64,000 bases of DNA, from NCBI GenBank assembly GCA_036381195.1, contig DASVDH010000022.1, positions 62,001 to 126,000 of the forward strand, in the 5' to 3' direction. This DNA comes from RSA9 sp036381195. Its GTDB lineage: Bacteria; Gemmatimonadota; Gemmatimonadetes; Longimicrobiales; RSA9. Made by a program: the position numbers and the translations under genes. Below the pieces are notes generated by a model. The model was not told where the DNA came from, did not search any database, and was given only the letters and a program-made list of their open reading frames with translations. Shown piece after piece: positions 48,909-56,366 of this stretch (its first letter is position 1; each line of letters starts with the position of its first letter).

Positions 48909-51197
48909 TCATTCGAAGAGCAGCAGGACGCTCAGTCGGTCCGGCTGCGCGAGACGCAGGCATTCGTACGCGATTCCCGCCCGGCCCTCGAACAGGTCGA
49001 CGTACATCGGGGTGCCGCCGCACGCACGAAGCCGCTCCCCGACCAGCGAGAGCTGGCGGATGGCCAGCGTCGCACGCCGCTGCGCTTCTGCCTCGAGGTC
49101 CGGCCGCATGAGGCGGCGTGCCGCCGTGAGCTGGGCTTCCACCACAGCCATCGTGCCGCAGCACAGATGATGGTGAGGCGTGACATCCGCACGGCGGATG
49201 ACGTCCAGCGCGAGATCAATGTCGCCGCGGATCGCGGCATCGTCCACGACATCCAGCACGCCGATGCGCGCGAGTGCGATACCAGGTGCGCCGACGCACC
49301 AGCCCTCATTCGTTGGCGCCCTGCCTCGTGAGTCGAAGCGTAGATCGGCCCACGTCCGTTGCGCCGGCAGGAACTGCGTGCGCTCGTACGCCATGCCTTC
49401 TCGCGCGGCCTCAGCGAAAACACCGTTCCCCGAGGCCGCGGCCATACGGGCCAGGGCATACGCGATCCCCGCTGCGCCGTGTCCGAACCCTGTCAACAGG
49501 CGACGGCGCGGGCCTGTCGCCCACGCCCTGAGCCCGGTGGAACTCACCGTGCGTGCCTGCAGCAGCCTCTCGGCGCAGAGGTGCGCGAGATCCAGCGCTC
49601 CGGCGGCGGGGTCGGCCCGATCGAGAGCGAGCAGGGCAAGGAGGAGCCCGGCCGCGCCGTCCATGACGTCGAGCGCTTCGTCTCGGGAGACCCGCTCGGA
49701 GGTCGCCAGCGCGGCGAGCCGCCGCGCATCGCCGAGCAGCGCCGGCTCACACAGCCAGCCGGCGCATCGGACCAGCGCGTAGATCGCAGAACCCAGCCCC
49801 GTACATGCACCGAGGCCGAGCGCGTCAGGAGCCTCGTCATCGCGCCACGCCGCGATCCTCTGCCGCAACGGAAGCAGCGCCGCCCGAGCAAGGTCCCGGT
49901 AGTCGGCTCGCCCCGTCGCGTGCCCGAGCGCGGCGAGGAAGAACGCAAGGCCGACCTGTCCATCGGAAAGGCGAAGGCCGAGCGGCTGGAGCCGCCGCCG
50001 GCCCGCTCCGCGGGCCCCGAGCTTGAGCCACCCCACGCCCCCACCCTGCAGCGGGATCGCCCGATCGCGGAGCTCGGCCGCGAACTGGAGCGCGAAGTCG
50101 AGCCACGCAGCCTTTTCGGCGGGTTCGACGCGCGCGAGCTCTTCGGCCGGCACGACATCGAACCGCGACCGCGCCTGCCGCGCAGTTGCATGTAGTCGGA
50201 TCGCGTCGCGCACCAGCGCGCACTGCGTACCGAGGTCCTCCTCGCTCATGCGAGTGAACCCATCTCGTAACCTGGGATGAAACGACACGGCCGCATCGCG
50301 CACCGGCGTGGCCGCAGAGTCGGCGCGGCCAGGGTCCGGATCGCGCGCGCCACTCACTCCGGCCAGCTCGGCCCGATGCTCCAACAGCAGGCGGTAGACC
50401 CGGCGGAATCCCTCGACCACCAGTTCGCTCTGCGCGATGGCATCGCGGGAGGGATCCTCGCGATCGGCTGTCTCACACTGCGAATGCATGGCCGGTTCGC
50501 CGCCGCCGGTCCCGCCGACCCACAGGATGCGAGCGGGCTCTTCCGGCGCGCCGCCAACAGGCAGGATCCGTTCTCCCCCCTCATGGCAGGTAGGATCCGG
50601 CCACTCGCAGAGAAACTCCGTCTCGATCACCGAATCACGATCGAACTCCAAAGGAGCCAGCAAGTGCCGCTTCACCGTTGTGACAGCACCGGGGCTCGCC
50701 GCGCCCACGCTCGAACCGAAATGCGGCGTCAACAGCAGGTGCTCCCCCCGGGCGACCGGATCGTCGCCGCGCACCTGGGTCGCCCTCGTCGCGTAGAGCA
50801 GGCAAAGCAGCATGCCAGCGCGCCGGTAATAGCGTCGTGACTCCTCAACCGATCGGGGTGGCTGCGCCTTGGGCCGTATCACCCAGCAATGGGTCCCCCG
50901 GTCCAGAAGGGGGCGCATCTCGAGCGCGGGGCCGACCGCCTGCCGGTTCACCCAGTGCACCAGCGCCCTGAAGCTACGGTCCGCATCGGCTCCAGACGCC
51001 CGGTAAAGCACCTCTGTACCCGATGTGAAGCGGACGATCGCGGCGTATGGTGCCTGAGACTCGTGGGCCGCCGCGCCGGGAACGATTGCAGCGACGTCGC
51101 CGGGCGAGTGGCCGAGAAGTGCGGCCAGTTCCGCGCGGTCCTCGGCCAGCCGCGTGAGGAGATCCTCGGTTGACTGGGTGAGACGAGGTGATGTCAT
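48909..51197 (-). CDS. LanM-like lanthipeptide synthetase with degenerate dehydratase and intact zinc cyclase
   Basis: 762 residues from the ATG at 51197; normal LanM is about 1,000, and roughly 200 N-terminal residues are missing. The DUF4135 dehydratase domain is recognisable (IVRFTSGTEVLYRASGADAD, ALEMRPLLDRGTHCWVIRPK, YYRRAGMLLCLLYATRATQV) but the catalytic set of CylM-type enzymes is gone: GDPHxxGR is replaced by AHESQAP, the KPR Lys by YRAS, TDxHxxN by TQVRGDD, and DxE by TPH. The LanC domain (400-762) is intact: LTGFGHGAAGIAYALARMAA, GWCVGAPGIALARIG (Cys634) and HHHLCCGTMAVVEAQL (Cys679, Cys680). The three-Cys zinc site (CCG instead of CHG) is the ProcM-like type. Ribosome site weak. 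Encoded opposite to its neighbours. Confidence 0.87.
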   Translation of the reverse strand: MTSPRLTQSTEDLLTRLAEDRAELAALLGHSPGDVAAIVPGAAAHESQAPYAAIVRFTSGTEVLYRASGADADRSFRALVHWVNRQAVGPALEMRPLLDRGTHCWVIRPKAQPPRSVEESRRYYRRAGMLLCLLYATRATQVRGDDPVARGEHLLLTPHFGSSVGAASPGAVTTVKRHLLAPLEFDRDSVIETEFLCEWPDPTCHEGGERILPVGGAPEEPARILWVGGTGGGEPAMHSQCETADREDPSRDAIAQSELVVEGFRRVYRLLLEHRAELAGVSGARDPDPGRADSAATPVRDAAVSFHPRLRDGFTRMSEEDLGTQCALVRDAIRLHATARQARSRFDVVPAEELARVEPAEKAAWLDFALQFAAELRDRAIPLQGGGVGWLKLGARGAGRRRLQPLGLRLSDGQVGLAFFLAALGHATGRADYRDLARAALLPLRQRIAAWRDDEAPDALGLGACTGLGSAIYALVRCAGWLCEPALLGDARRLAALATSERVSRDEALDVMDGAAGLLLALLALDRADPAAGALDLAHLCAERLLQARTVSSTGLRAWATGPRRRLLTGFGHGAAGIAYALARMAAASGNGVFAEAAREGMAYERTQFLPAQRTWADLRFDSRGRAPTNEGWCVGAPGIALARIGVLDVVDDAAIRGDIDLALDVIRRADVTPHHHLCCGTMAVVEAQLTAARRLMRPDLEAEAQRRATLAIRQLSLVGERLRACGGTPMYVDLFEGRAGIAYECLRLAQPDRLSVLLLFE

Positions 51198-51330
51198 CGA
51201 GCAATCTCGGACGGATCCGCGCCGCGGTGCAGGTGCACCCTCGTGACGCGCGGATGGGTTGGCGGACGGTTCCGCTCTCTTCGCCGGCTCGCGACTCCGC
51301 CGACCAGACCACCGTTCCGGGCGCCGGCGC

Positions 51331-51348
51331 AGGCAATCCTCGTGCCGG
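51331..51348 (-). promoter_or_regulatory. Sigma-54 (-24/-12) promoter ahead of the LanM gene
   Basis: Read on the minus strand: CCGGCACG-AGGA-TTGCCT, with GG (51346-51345) and GC (51334-51333) ten bases apart. It has the same GGCACG and TTGC words as the site ahead of the class III precursor. The predicted start near 51321 gives a leader of about 125 bases. Confidence 0.65.
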
Positions 51349-51428
51349 CCGGGGCCGGCCGACGCCGATCCGGCATCGCGTGGCCACGGCCGCCACGAGG
51401 CGAACACACGCAGCCCCATGACGGTGGC

Positions 51429-51476
51429 GATCGAGCACGGAGCGCGATAGAGTCACAGCTCTATTCCGGCTCGATC
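51429..51476. repeat. Nested inverted repeat, candidate enhancer site
   Basis: Outer arms GATCGAGC (51429-51436) and GCTCGATC (51469-51476); inner arms ATAGAG (51447-51452) and CTCTAT (51459-51464). Both are exact. The two dyads are not quite concentric. The element lies about 85-130 bases upstream of the LanM sigma-54 site, the usual place for the upstream activating sequence of a sigma-54 activator. Confidence 0.6.
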
Positions 51477-51691
51477 ATACCGCGCCGAGGCGGGGGGCAT
51501 GCCACGTCGTCGAGCACTTGCGGCCGACCTCCGTGACCTAGCCGTACCGCGTCGGAGTCCGGGCGGAACGCCGTTCCCAGTGCCGCGCAGCCTGCTCCAA
51601 CCGCAGTCTCACGGAGCGTGCACACCGCTTGCAATGCGGCCACAGCTCAAGTCGGGCGGCGGCGCCGCTGACCTTATTGGACACACGAGGC

Positions 51692-52855
51692 ATGATTCCG
51701 CTCTCGGCCACGCTTCGCGTCGTTGAGCCGTATCTGCCGGGCGCGCTTGTTCCGCAACGTGCCCGGGCATGGATGTTCGGGTTGGCAGACCGGCTGCCCG
51801 CGGTCCTGTCTCGCTGTCTCTATTTCGAGACTCGCCTCGCCGATCGGGGGGGGCCAGCGGATCTCAGTCTCGCCGTGGAGAACGACGGCGCAGAGATCCT
51901 CGCCGGAGCGAACCGCAGGATCGCGCTTCCTGCCGAATTCCTCACGAACCCGGTCTGGCAGAGGATCCGCTTTTTTTGCCGGCAGTGGCTCGTCGGCAGC
52001 GTGCCCCTGCGGAAAGCCGTCGGGCGGATATGGCTCGAGTTCGACACGCCGCTCAGGAAACCGCGCGGCGGTGATCCACCTCCTGCCCCCGGGATCTTCA
52101 TCGAGTGGCGCCGGGCCGCCTTCGGCGGGGCGTCGCCCGAGGCGCGCTTTCAGCTCGCTGCTAAGGCGCTCGCCGCGCTTCTCGACGGCGAAGCGCTCCG
52201 CGCCGCGGCTCCACTGGTTCGCTCCGCGATGACCGCACTGCCCGCCGGGGCCTACCCGCCTTACCTCGGTGTGATGCTGCAGCGAGCCGGGGGCGGCATA
52301 CGGCTCTGCGTGGAGCGCTTCGATGGCCGTCCCTTGTTGGCGTTCCTGCGCGCCATCGGGTGGCCCGGAGCCCACGACGTGCTGGCTCAACTCATGGTAG
52401 ATCTGGCACGGGTGCGCCGTGGGGCGGCCTTCGTCGGACCTGGCGTCACCGCCGTCGACCTCGTCAGTCAGGCAGCGCCGCGTGTAGGCCTGGAGTATGT
52501 CTTCGCGCGGCGACCGCAGTTCCGCGGGCAGTTGCACGAAGAACGGTTCCTCGACTTGCTCGTGCTACGAGGTTGGTGCGATGCTGATTGTCGCCGGCAA
52601 CTCGCACGCTGGCCCGGGTGCACGACGCACGTGCTTGCTCACGACCTCTGGCCCAGCGTCCTTCATCGTCGGCTGAATCACGTGAAGCTGAGCGTCGGCG
52701 ACGATGCACGGATTGAGGCGAAGGCGTACCTCGCCCTCATGTGTTTCCCGAAGCTGCGCGCAGCTCGCCGCGCGCCGCTGATAGATCCCGAGCTCTATCG
52801 GATAGAGGACCAGCGCCAATCCCATCCGGCGTCCTACTCGCCCGCCGCTTCGTAA
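51692..52855 (+). CDS. RiPP-locus protein of unknown function
   Basis: 387 residues from the ATG at 51692; GAGG lies right before it, so a start a few codons upstream is possible. No signal peptide or membrane segment is clear. Features: FFCRQWLVGSVPLRKAVGRI, a WLEFDTP motif at about residue 112, PPAPGIFIEWRRAAFGG, AMTALPAGAYPPYLGVMLQR, LCVERFDGRPLLAFLRAIGW, and a C-terminal FLDLLVLRGWCDADCRRQLA followed by HRRLNHVKLSVGDDARIEAK. I do not recognise the family. It stands between the divergent LanM gene and the precursor genes, so a role as a leader-binding, tailoring or immunity protein is possible. Confidence 0.7.
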   Translation: MIPLSATLRVVEPYLPGALVPQRARAWMFGLADRLPAVLSRCLYFETRLADRGGPADLSLAVENDGAEILAGANRRIALPAEFLTNPVWQRIRFFCRQWLVGSVPLRKAVGRIWLEFDTPLRKPRGGDPPPAPGIFIEWRRAAFGGASPEARFQLAAKALAALLDGEALRAAAPLVRSAMTALPAGAYPPYLGVMLQRAGGGIRLCVERFDGRPLLAFLRAIGWPGAHDVLAQLMVDLARVRRGAAFVGPGVTAVDLVSQAAPRVGLEYVFARRPQFRGQLHEERFLDLLVLRGWCDADCRRQLARWPGCTTHVLAHDLWPSVLHRRLNHVKLSVGDDARIEAKAYLALMCFPKLRAARRAPLIDPELYRIEDQRQSHPASYSPAAS

Positions 52856-52894
52856 CGCCCGAACAGAAAATGAGATGACCTCAGGGGCGCGCGT

Positions 52895-52910
52895 GTGCAC
52901 GCGACTTGCC
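52895..52910 (+). promoter_or_regulatory. Sigma-54-like promoter ahead of the NHLP precursor
   Basis: GTGCACG-CGAC-TTGC, with correct ten-base spacing between -24 and -12 words; the first G of the GG pair is T. The predicted start near 52921 gives a 37-base leader to the GTG at 52958. Weaker than the sites ahead of the class III precursor and LanM. Confidence 0.4.
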
Positions 52911-52957
52911 CTCCGATCGGGCGCTCACGAGCCCACTGTTCGCTTCGAGGAGGAATC

Positions 52958-53251
52958 GTGGCAGCCTCGAACCCGCCCCTCAGCACGCTTTTGCAGGAGA
53001 TCCTGCAGCGCGCAACCTTGGATCGAGCGTTCCGGGGGCGTCTGCTCCAGGACCCGCGCGCCGCGATCCTGGACGAATTCGGAATCCGGCTGATCGATAC
53101 GTTCCGCATCAAGTTCATCGAAAAGGATCCCGATCTCGACGCGCTTGTCGTCTTGCCTGATTTCCGCGAAGACGCCGCGATCGACGACGACGACCTCGGG
53201 TCTGTCGCCGGAGGGACAGGCGACCCGACGTGGTCGGACCCGCCGCCATAG
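52958..53251 (+). CDS. NHLP-leader RiPP precursor with Cys-free core
   Basis: 97 residues from a GTG at 52958, with GAGGAGG 5 bases before it. The leader has the nitrile-hydratase-alpha-like pattern: STLLQEILQRATLDRAFRGR, LLQDPRAAILDEFGIRLIDT, FRIKFIEKDPDLDALVVLPD. It ends DDDDLGSVAGG with the double-glycine site at residues 85-86, for the C39 peptidase encoded at 56367. The core is only TGDPTWSDPPP. It has Thr and Ser but no Cys, so it cannot form lanthionine within itself. A start at 52895 in the same frame has no ribosome site. Confidence 0.82.
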   Translation: MAASNPPLSTLLQEILQRATLDRAFRGRLLQDPRAAILDEFGIRLIDTFRIKFIEKDPDLDALVVLPDFREDAAIDDDDLGSVAGGTGDPTWSDPPP

Positions 53252-53352
53252 CTAAGCGGGCAACGCGGGAGGCGCAGGAACGCCGGGCGGACGTGGCCGA
53301 GCAGTACAAGGCCAGCGCGGATTAGTCGATTACGGCAAGCTGGCGGGACACT

Positions 53353-53562
53353 ATGAAAGAAACGGGTTTGCCACCGCATGCCCATCACTCCACCGACAGT
53401 GGAGAGGTGGTGGTCGCCGATGCCGGCGCGGAGGCGGGCGCGGATGCCGTGGACCGGCGCGATGAGCTCTCGGATCGCGAGCTGGACCTGGTGATCGGCG
53501 GTCTCGCGCGGGCGCTGGCCCTTCTCGGGGGGGTTGCCGAGTTCGATGCGGACCGTTGGTAG
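53353..53562 (+). CDS. Double-glycine leader peptide, second candidate precursor
   Basis: 69 residues from the ATG at 53353; the ribosome site is weak. A His/Asp/Ala-rich start leads to DELSDRELDLVIGG, the canonical end of a bacteriocin leader (L-S-x-x-E-L-x-x-V-x-G-G). The predicted core is LARALALLGGVAEFDADRW, hydrophobic, without Cys, Ser or Thr, and with a second GG at residues 59-60. Its last 17 bases overlap the tolC-type gene start. It could be an unmodified bacteriocin-like peptide or a helper peptide; it is also possible that only the leader-like part is meaningful. Confidence 0.62.
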   Translation: MKETGLPPHAHHSTDSGEVVVADAGAEAGADAVDRRDELSDRELDLVIGGLARALALLGGVAEFDADRW

Positions 53563-55054
53563 GGGTGCGGCTCAGCTCCTACTGGCGATGCTGTCGCTTG
53601 GTCCGCCTGCGACGGGTCGTGCGCAGGAGCCCGCGCGCCGCACGCTATCTCTGCAAGACATTATCGACTATACGCTTACAGGGAATCCCGGCATTCTGAG
53701 AGGGACGATCGAGCGGGACGCGCGGGAAGGGGAACTCCTCGAAGCGGGCGCCCCATACGGCACGACCCTGCATGCTTCCGTCACGGGAAGCCACGAGCGA
53801 GACGCGAATAGGGGCGAAGGGGGCCTGCCCGTTGCTGGGACGGGCACAACCTACACCATCGGCGCAAGCAAGCTACTCCGCCAGGGGATTCTCATCCAGC
53901 CGGAGGTCGTGGTTTCGCGGGCAACCCCGTCGGCCATCGGCGAGCCATACGCCGCAAGTATAGCTCTCAGGTTCGAATTGCCACTCGCGAACAACCGCTG
54001 GGGTGCGGTGCAGCGCGCAGAGGAGCAGGCCAGCGAAGCGAGGTACCGGGCGGCAACTCTCCGTCTGGAGAGCGCCATCGCGGAGGGCGTCCGTGACGCG
54101 GTCCTGGCGTACTGGGACTATCTTGCCGCGTACCATCGGTTGGCCGTTTGGGACTCTGCCGAGGCCCGCGCCCGTCGCATGGTTAGCGAGATGGAGCTCC
54201 TGGTGCGGGCCGACGAGCGCCCCGCGGCGGATCTCAACCAGGCGCTTGCTCGCCTCAGCAGCCAGCGCGTGGCCCGCATCGCAGCGGAACAGGAGCTCAT
54301 CGAGGCGCGCCGCCAGCTCGGCCTTGCCATGGGCGTGGATCCGGCGGTCATCGTCGCGCTTCCCGATCCGGGCACGTCCTTCCCGCCCGCAGAACCCTTC
54401 CAGCCGGACTCAGCGACCGTGGAGCGCTGGGTCCAGGCTGCCCTCACTCGGCGTGCCGATCTCGCGGCGCTGATCGCAGAGTCGCGCGCGCTAGACATCG
54501 ACCTCGACGCCGCACGGAACGATCTCCGCCCTCGCCTCGACTTGGCAGGGTCGCTCGGCTTCCAGCGCGTTGCGCCATCGTCCAGGGGGCTTCTGACGAC
54601 GCGCCAGGATGGTTTCGGGGTGTCCCTGGGCGTACACTACTCGTTTGCGCCGGCGAACGCCGAGGCGCGCGGCCGGTTTGCCCAGCAACTCGCGCTCAGG
54701 AACCACGCCAGGGTACAGCACGCGCAACTCGTGCGCGAAATCATCAGTGCCGTGCATGTCGCCGTCGCGGAACTGCGGCGGGCCACGGCCGCCCTGCTCG
54801 AGAGCCGAAGGGCGGTCGAACTCTATCGCGAGGCCGTAGCCAACGAGCGACTGAAGTACGAATTCGGCACGGCCACGATCATGGACGTCTTGCTTGCGGA
54901 GGATGCGCTGACGGTGGCGACGCTGGACGAGGTTGCACAGCATCTGGCGCAAGCGCGCGCGGTCGTCCGACTCCGGTTCGAGGCAGGCCTCCTTGTCGAG
55001 CGCTCGCGCGAGGGGGTAAAGGTCAACGTCCACGCCCCCGAGCCGATCTCGTGA
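53546..55054 (+). CDS. TolC-family outer-membrane efflux protein
   Basis: 502 residues from the ATG at 53546. Signal peptide: AAQLLLAMLSLGPPATGRAQ. The OEP pattern is clear: LSLQDIIDYTLTGNPGILRG at the start, long helices with ARARRMVSEMELLVRADERP, RIAAEQELIEARRQLGLAMG, a second half with AALTRRADLAALIAESRALD and ELYREAVANERLKYEFGTAT plus IMDVLLAEDALTVATLDEVA. It forms the trimeric duct across the outer membrane for the export complex encoded next to it. Overlaps the upstream peptide gene by 17 bases. Confidence 0.87.
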   Translation: MRTVGRGAAQLLLAMLSLGPPATGRAQEPARRTLSLQDIIDYTLTGNPGILRGTIERDAREGELLEAGAPYGTTLHASVTGSHERDANRGEGGLPVAGTGTTYTIGASKLLRQGILIQPEVVVSRATPSAIGEPYAASIALRFELPLANNRWGAVQRAEEQASEARYRAATLRLESAIAEGVRDAVLAYWDYLAAYHRLAVWDSAEARARRMVSEMELLVRADERPAADLNQALARLSSQRVARIAAEQELIEARRQLGLAMGVDPAVIVALPDPGTSFPPAEPFQPDSATVERWVQAALTRRADLAALIAESRALDIDLDAARNDLRPRLDLAGSLGFQRVAPSSRGLLTTRQDGFGVSLGVHYSFAPANAEARGRFAQQLALRNHARVQHAQLVREIISAVHVAVAELRRATAALLESRRAVELYREAVANERLKYEFGTATIMDVLLAEDALTVATLDEVAQHLAQARAVVRLRFEAGLLVERSREGVKVNVHAPEPIS

Positions 55055-55082
55055 CCATGAGCCTCGTGCCCGGGGGCAATCG

Positions 55083-56345
55083 ATGGACCGGAGCAATCTG
55101 TTTCGCAAGGTCGCCGTTCAGCGTGCGCTTTCCGCTGATCAACTGGACCAGGTTCTCGAAGCGACAAACCCGCGGGGTTGGGTGGGCCTGGCGGCGATCT
55201 GCCTTCTCCTGATCGTGGGAGTCGCATGGAGCGTCGCGGGCAGGATCCCGACCAAAGTCCAGGGCCGCGGTATTCTCCTTCGGAGCGGCGGAGTCCTCGA
55301 AGTTGTCTCGCCTACCGACGGCCGGATCAGCGACATCACCGTCCAGATTGGTGACAGCGTCTCGGAAGGCGAGGTAGTCGCCTGGCTGGTCCAGCCGGAC
55401 CTGCTGGATGAACTGCAGACAGTCCGGGAAGAGCTCGCCGCTGCGCGGGACGAACACGCGCAACTCGTCGCCTTCGGCGCGCGCCAGGCCGACCTCGAGC
55501 GCAAAGCGCTGGACCAGCAGGAGGCAGAGGCCGAGGCCGCGCTGCGCAGCGCAGAAGAGCGCATTCGTCTCCTCGCGCAACGTCTGGAGGCGCAACAGGC
55601 CCTCCGTCGCCAGGGGCTCATCACGCAGGTGACCCTGCTCGATACGCGGCAGCAGCATGATCAGGCCAGCGAGAGAGCACGTCAGGCGCGCAGCACTCTC
55701 GCGCAAATCGCCCTGCGGCGCCTGGAGCTGGAGAACCGTACACGCGAGGCGCTGCGCACCGCTCAGCTCCGCGTCGCCCGCGCCGAGGCCGAGGTCGAGC
55801 GCGTCGAGCGAGAGCTGGCTGCCAAGACGCAGGTGGTCTCACCGTTCACCGGGCGGATCCTAGAGATATTGACTGGACAAGGAATGATCGTCGGACGTGG
55901 CGACCCCATTGTCAGCCTCGATCTGACCGGCCGCTCGGTCCAGCAACTCGTTGGGATCTTCTACGTGCCGTCACGGCACGGAAAGATGGTTCAGCCGGGA
56001 ATGCCGATCCACATCGCTCCATCGACCGTCCGCCAGGAGGAGTATGGCATGATGATCGGCACGGTTTCCTTCGTGTCGGACTATCCCACCACCACGAGGG
56101 CGATGCTGCGCGTTCTGAAGAACGAGGCGCTGGTTCAGGATCTTGCTGGCACCGACGCCCCCTACGAAGTGCATGCTAGCATCTTGCCGGATCCCACCAC
56201 GACGAGCCGTTATCGCTGGACTTCGTCGGGCGGACCACCGCTGCGGATCGAGAGCGGGACCCTCGCCACTGCGTTCATCACGATCCGCGAGCAACGGCCG
56301 ATCGAGCTGATCCTGCCCGCGATGCGCAGCCGGGTCGGGCGCTGA
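55083..56345 (+). CDS. NHLM bacteriocin-system secretion protein (HlyD-type adaptor)
   Basis: 420 residues. One membrane helix near the N-terminus (GWVGLAAICLLLIVGVAWSV), then the HlyD beta-barrel/lipoyl pattern: GILLRSGGVLEVVSPTDGRI, TVQIGDSVSEGEVVAWLVQP, a long coiled coil (ARDEHAQLVAFGARQADLER to RAEAEVERVERELAAKTQVV), and SPFTGRILEILTGQGMIVGR. It bridges the inner-membrane ABC transporter and TolC. The family is specific to NHLM-type bacteriocin export. The gene starts 28 bases after tolC. Confidence 0.87.
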   Translation: MDRSNLFRKVAVQRALSADQLDQVLEATNPRGWVGLAAICLLLIVGVAWSVAGRIPTKVQGRGILLRSGGVLEVVSPTDGRISDITVQIGDSVSEGEVVAWLVQPDLLDELQTVREELAAARDEHAQLVAFGARQADLERKALDQQEAEAEAALRSAEERIRLLAQRLEAQQALRRQGLITQVTLLDTRQQHDQASERARQARSTLAQIALRRLELENRTREALRTAQLRVARAEAEVERVERELAAKTQVVSPFTGRILEILTGQGMIVGRGDPIVSLDLTGRSVQQLVGIFYVPSRHGKMVQPGMPIHIAPSTVRQEEYGMMIGTVSFVSDYPTTTRAMLRVLKNEALVQDLAGTDAPYEVHASILPDPTTTSRYRWTSSGGPPLRIESGTLATAFITIREQRPIELILPAMRSRVGR

Positions 56346-56366
56346 AGCCGACGCTTCAGACGGCGC

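Larger units (their letters stand above)
51198..51691. other. Divergent control region of the LanM and 51692 genes
   Basis: 494 bases. It holds the sigma-54-type promoter toward LanM (51331-51348), the nested inverted repeat at 51429-51476, and a weaker sigma-54-like word toward the plus strand (GTGCACA-CCGC-TTGCA at 51618-51633; T instead of G at the first of the GG pair). No precursor-like small gene was found here on either strand. Confidence 0.5.

Noticed and set aside
53252..53352. Short frame ATREAQERRADVAEQYKASA after the NHLP precursor
   Set aside because: No start codon with a ribosome site; may be the tail of an older gene, but too short to support.
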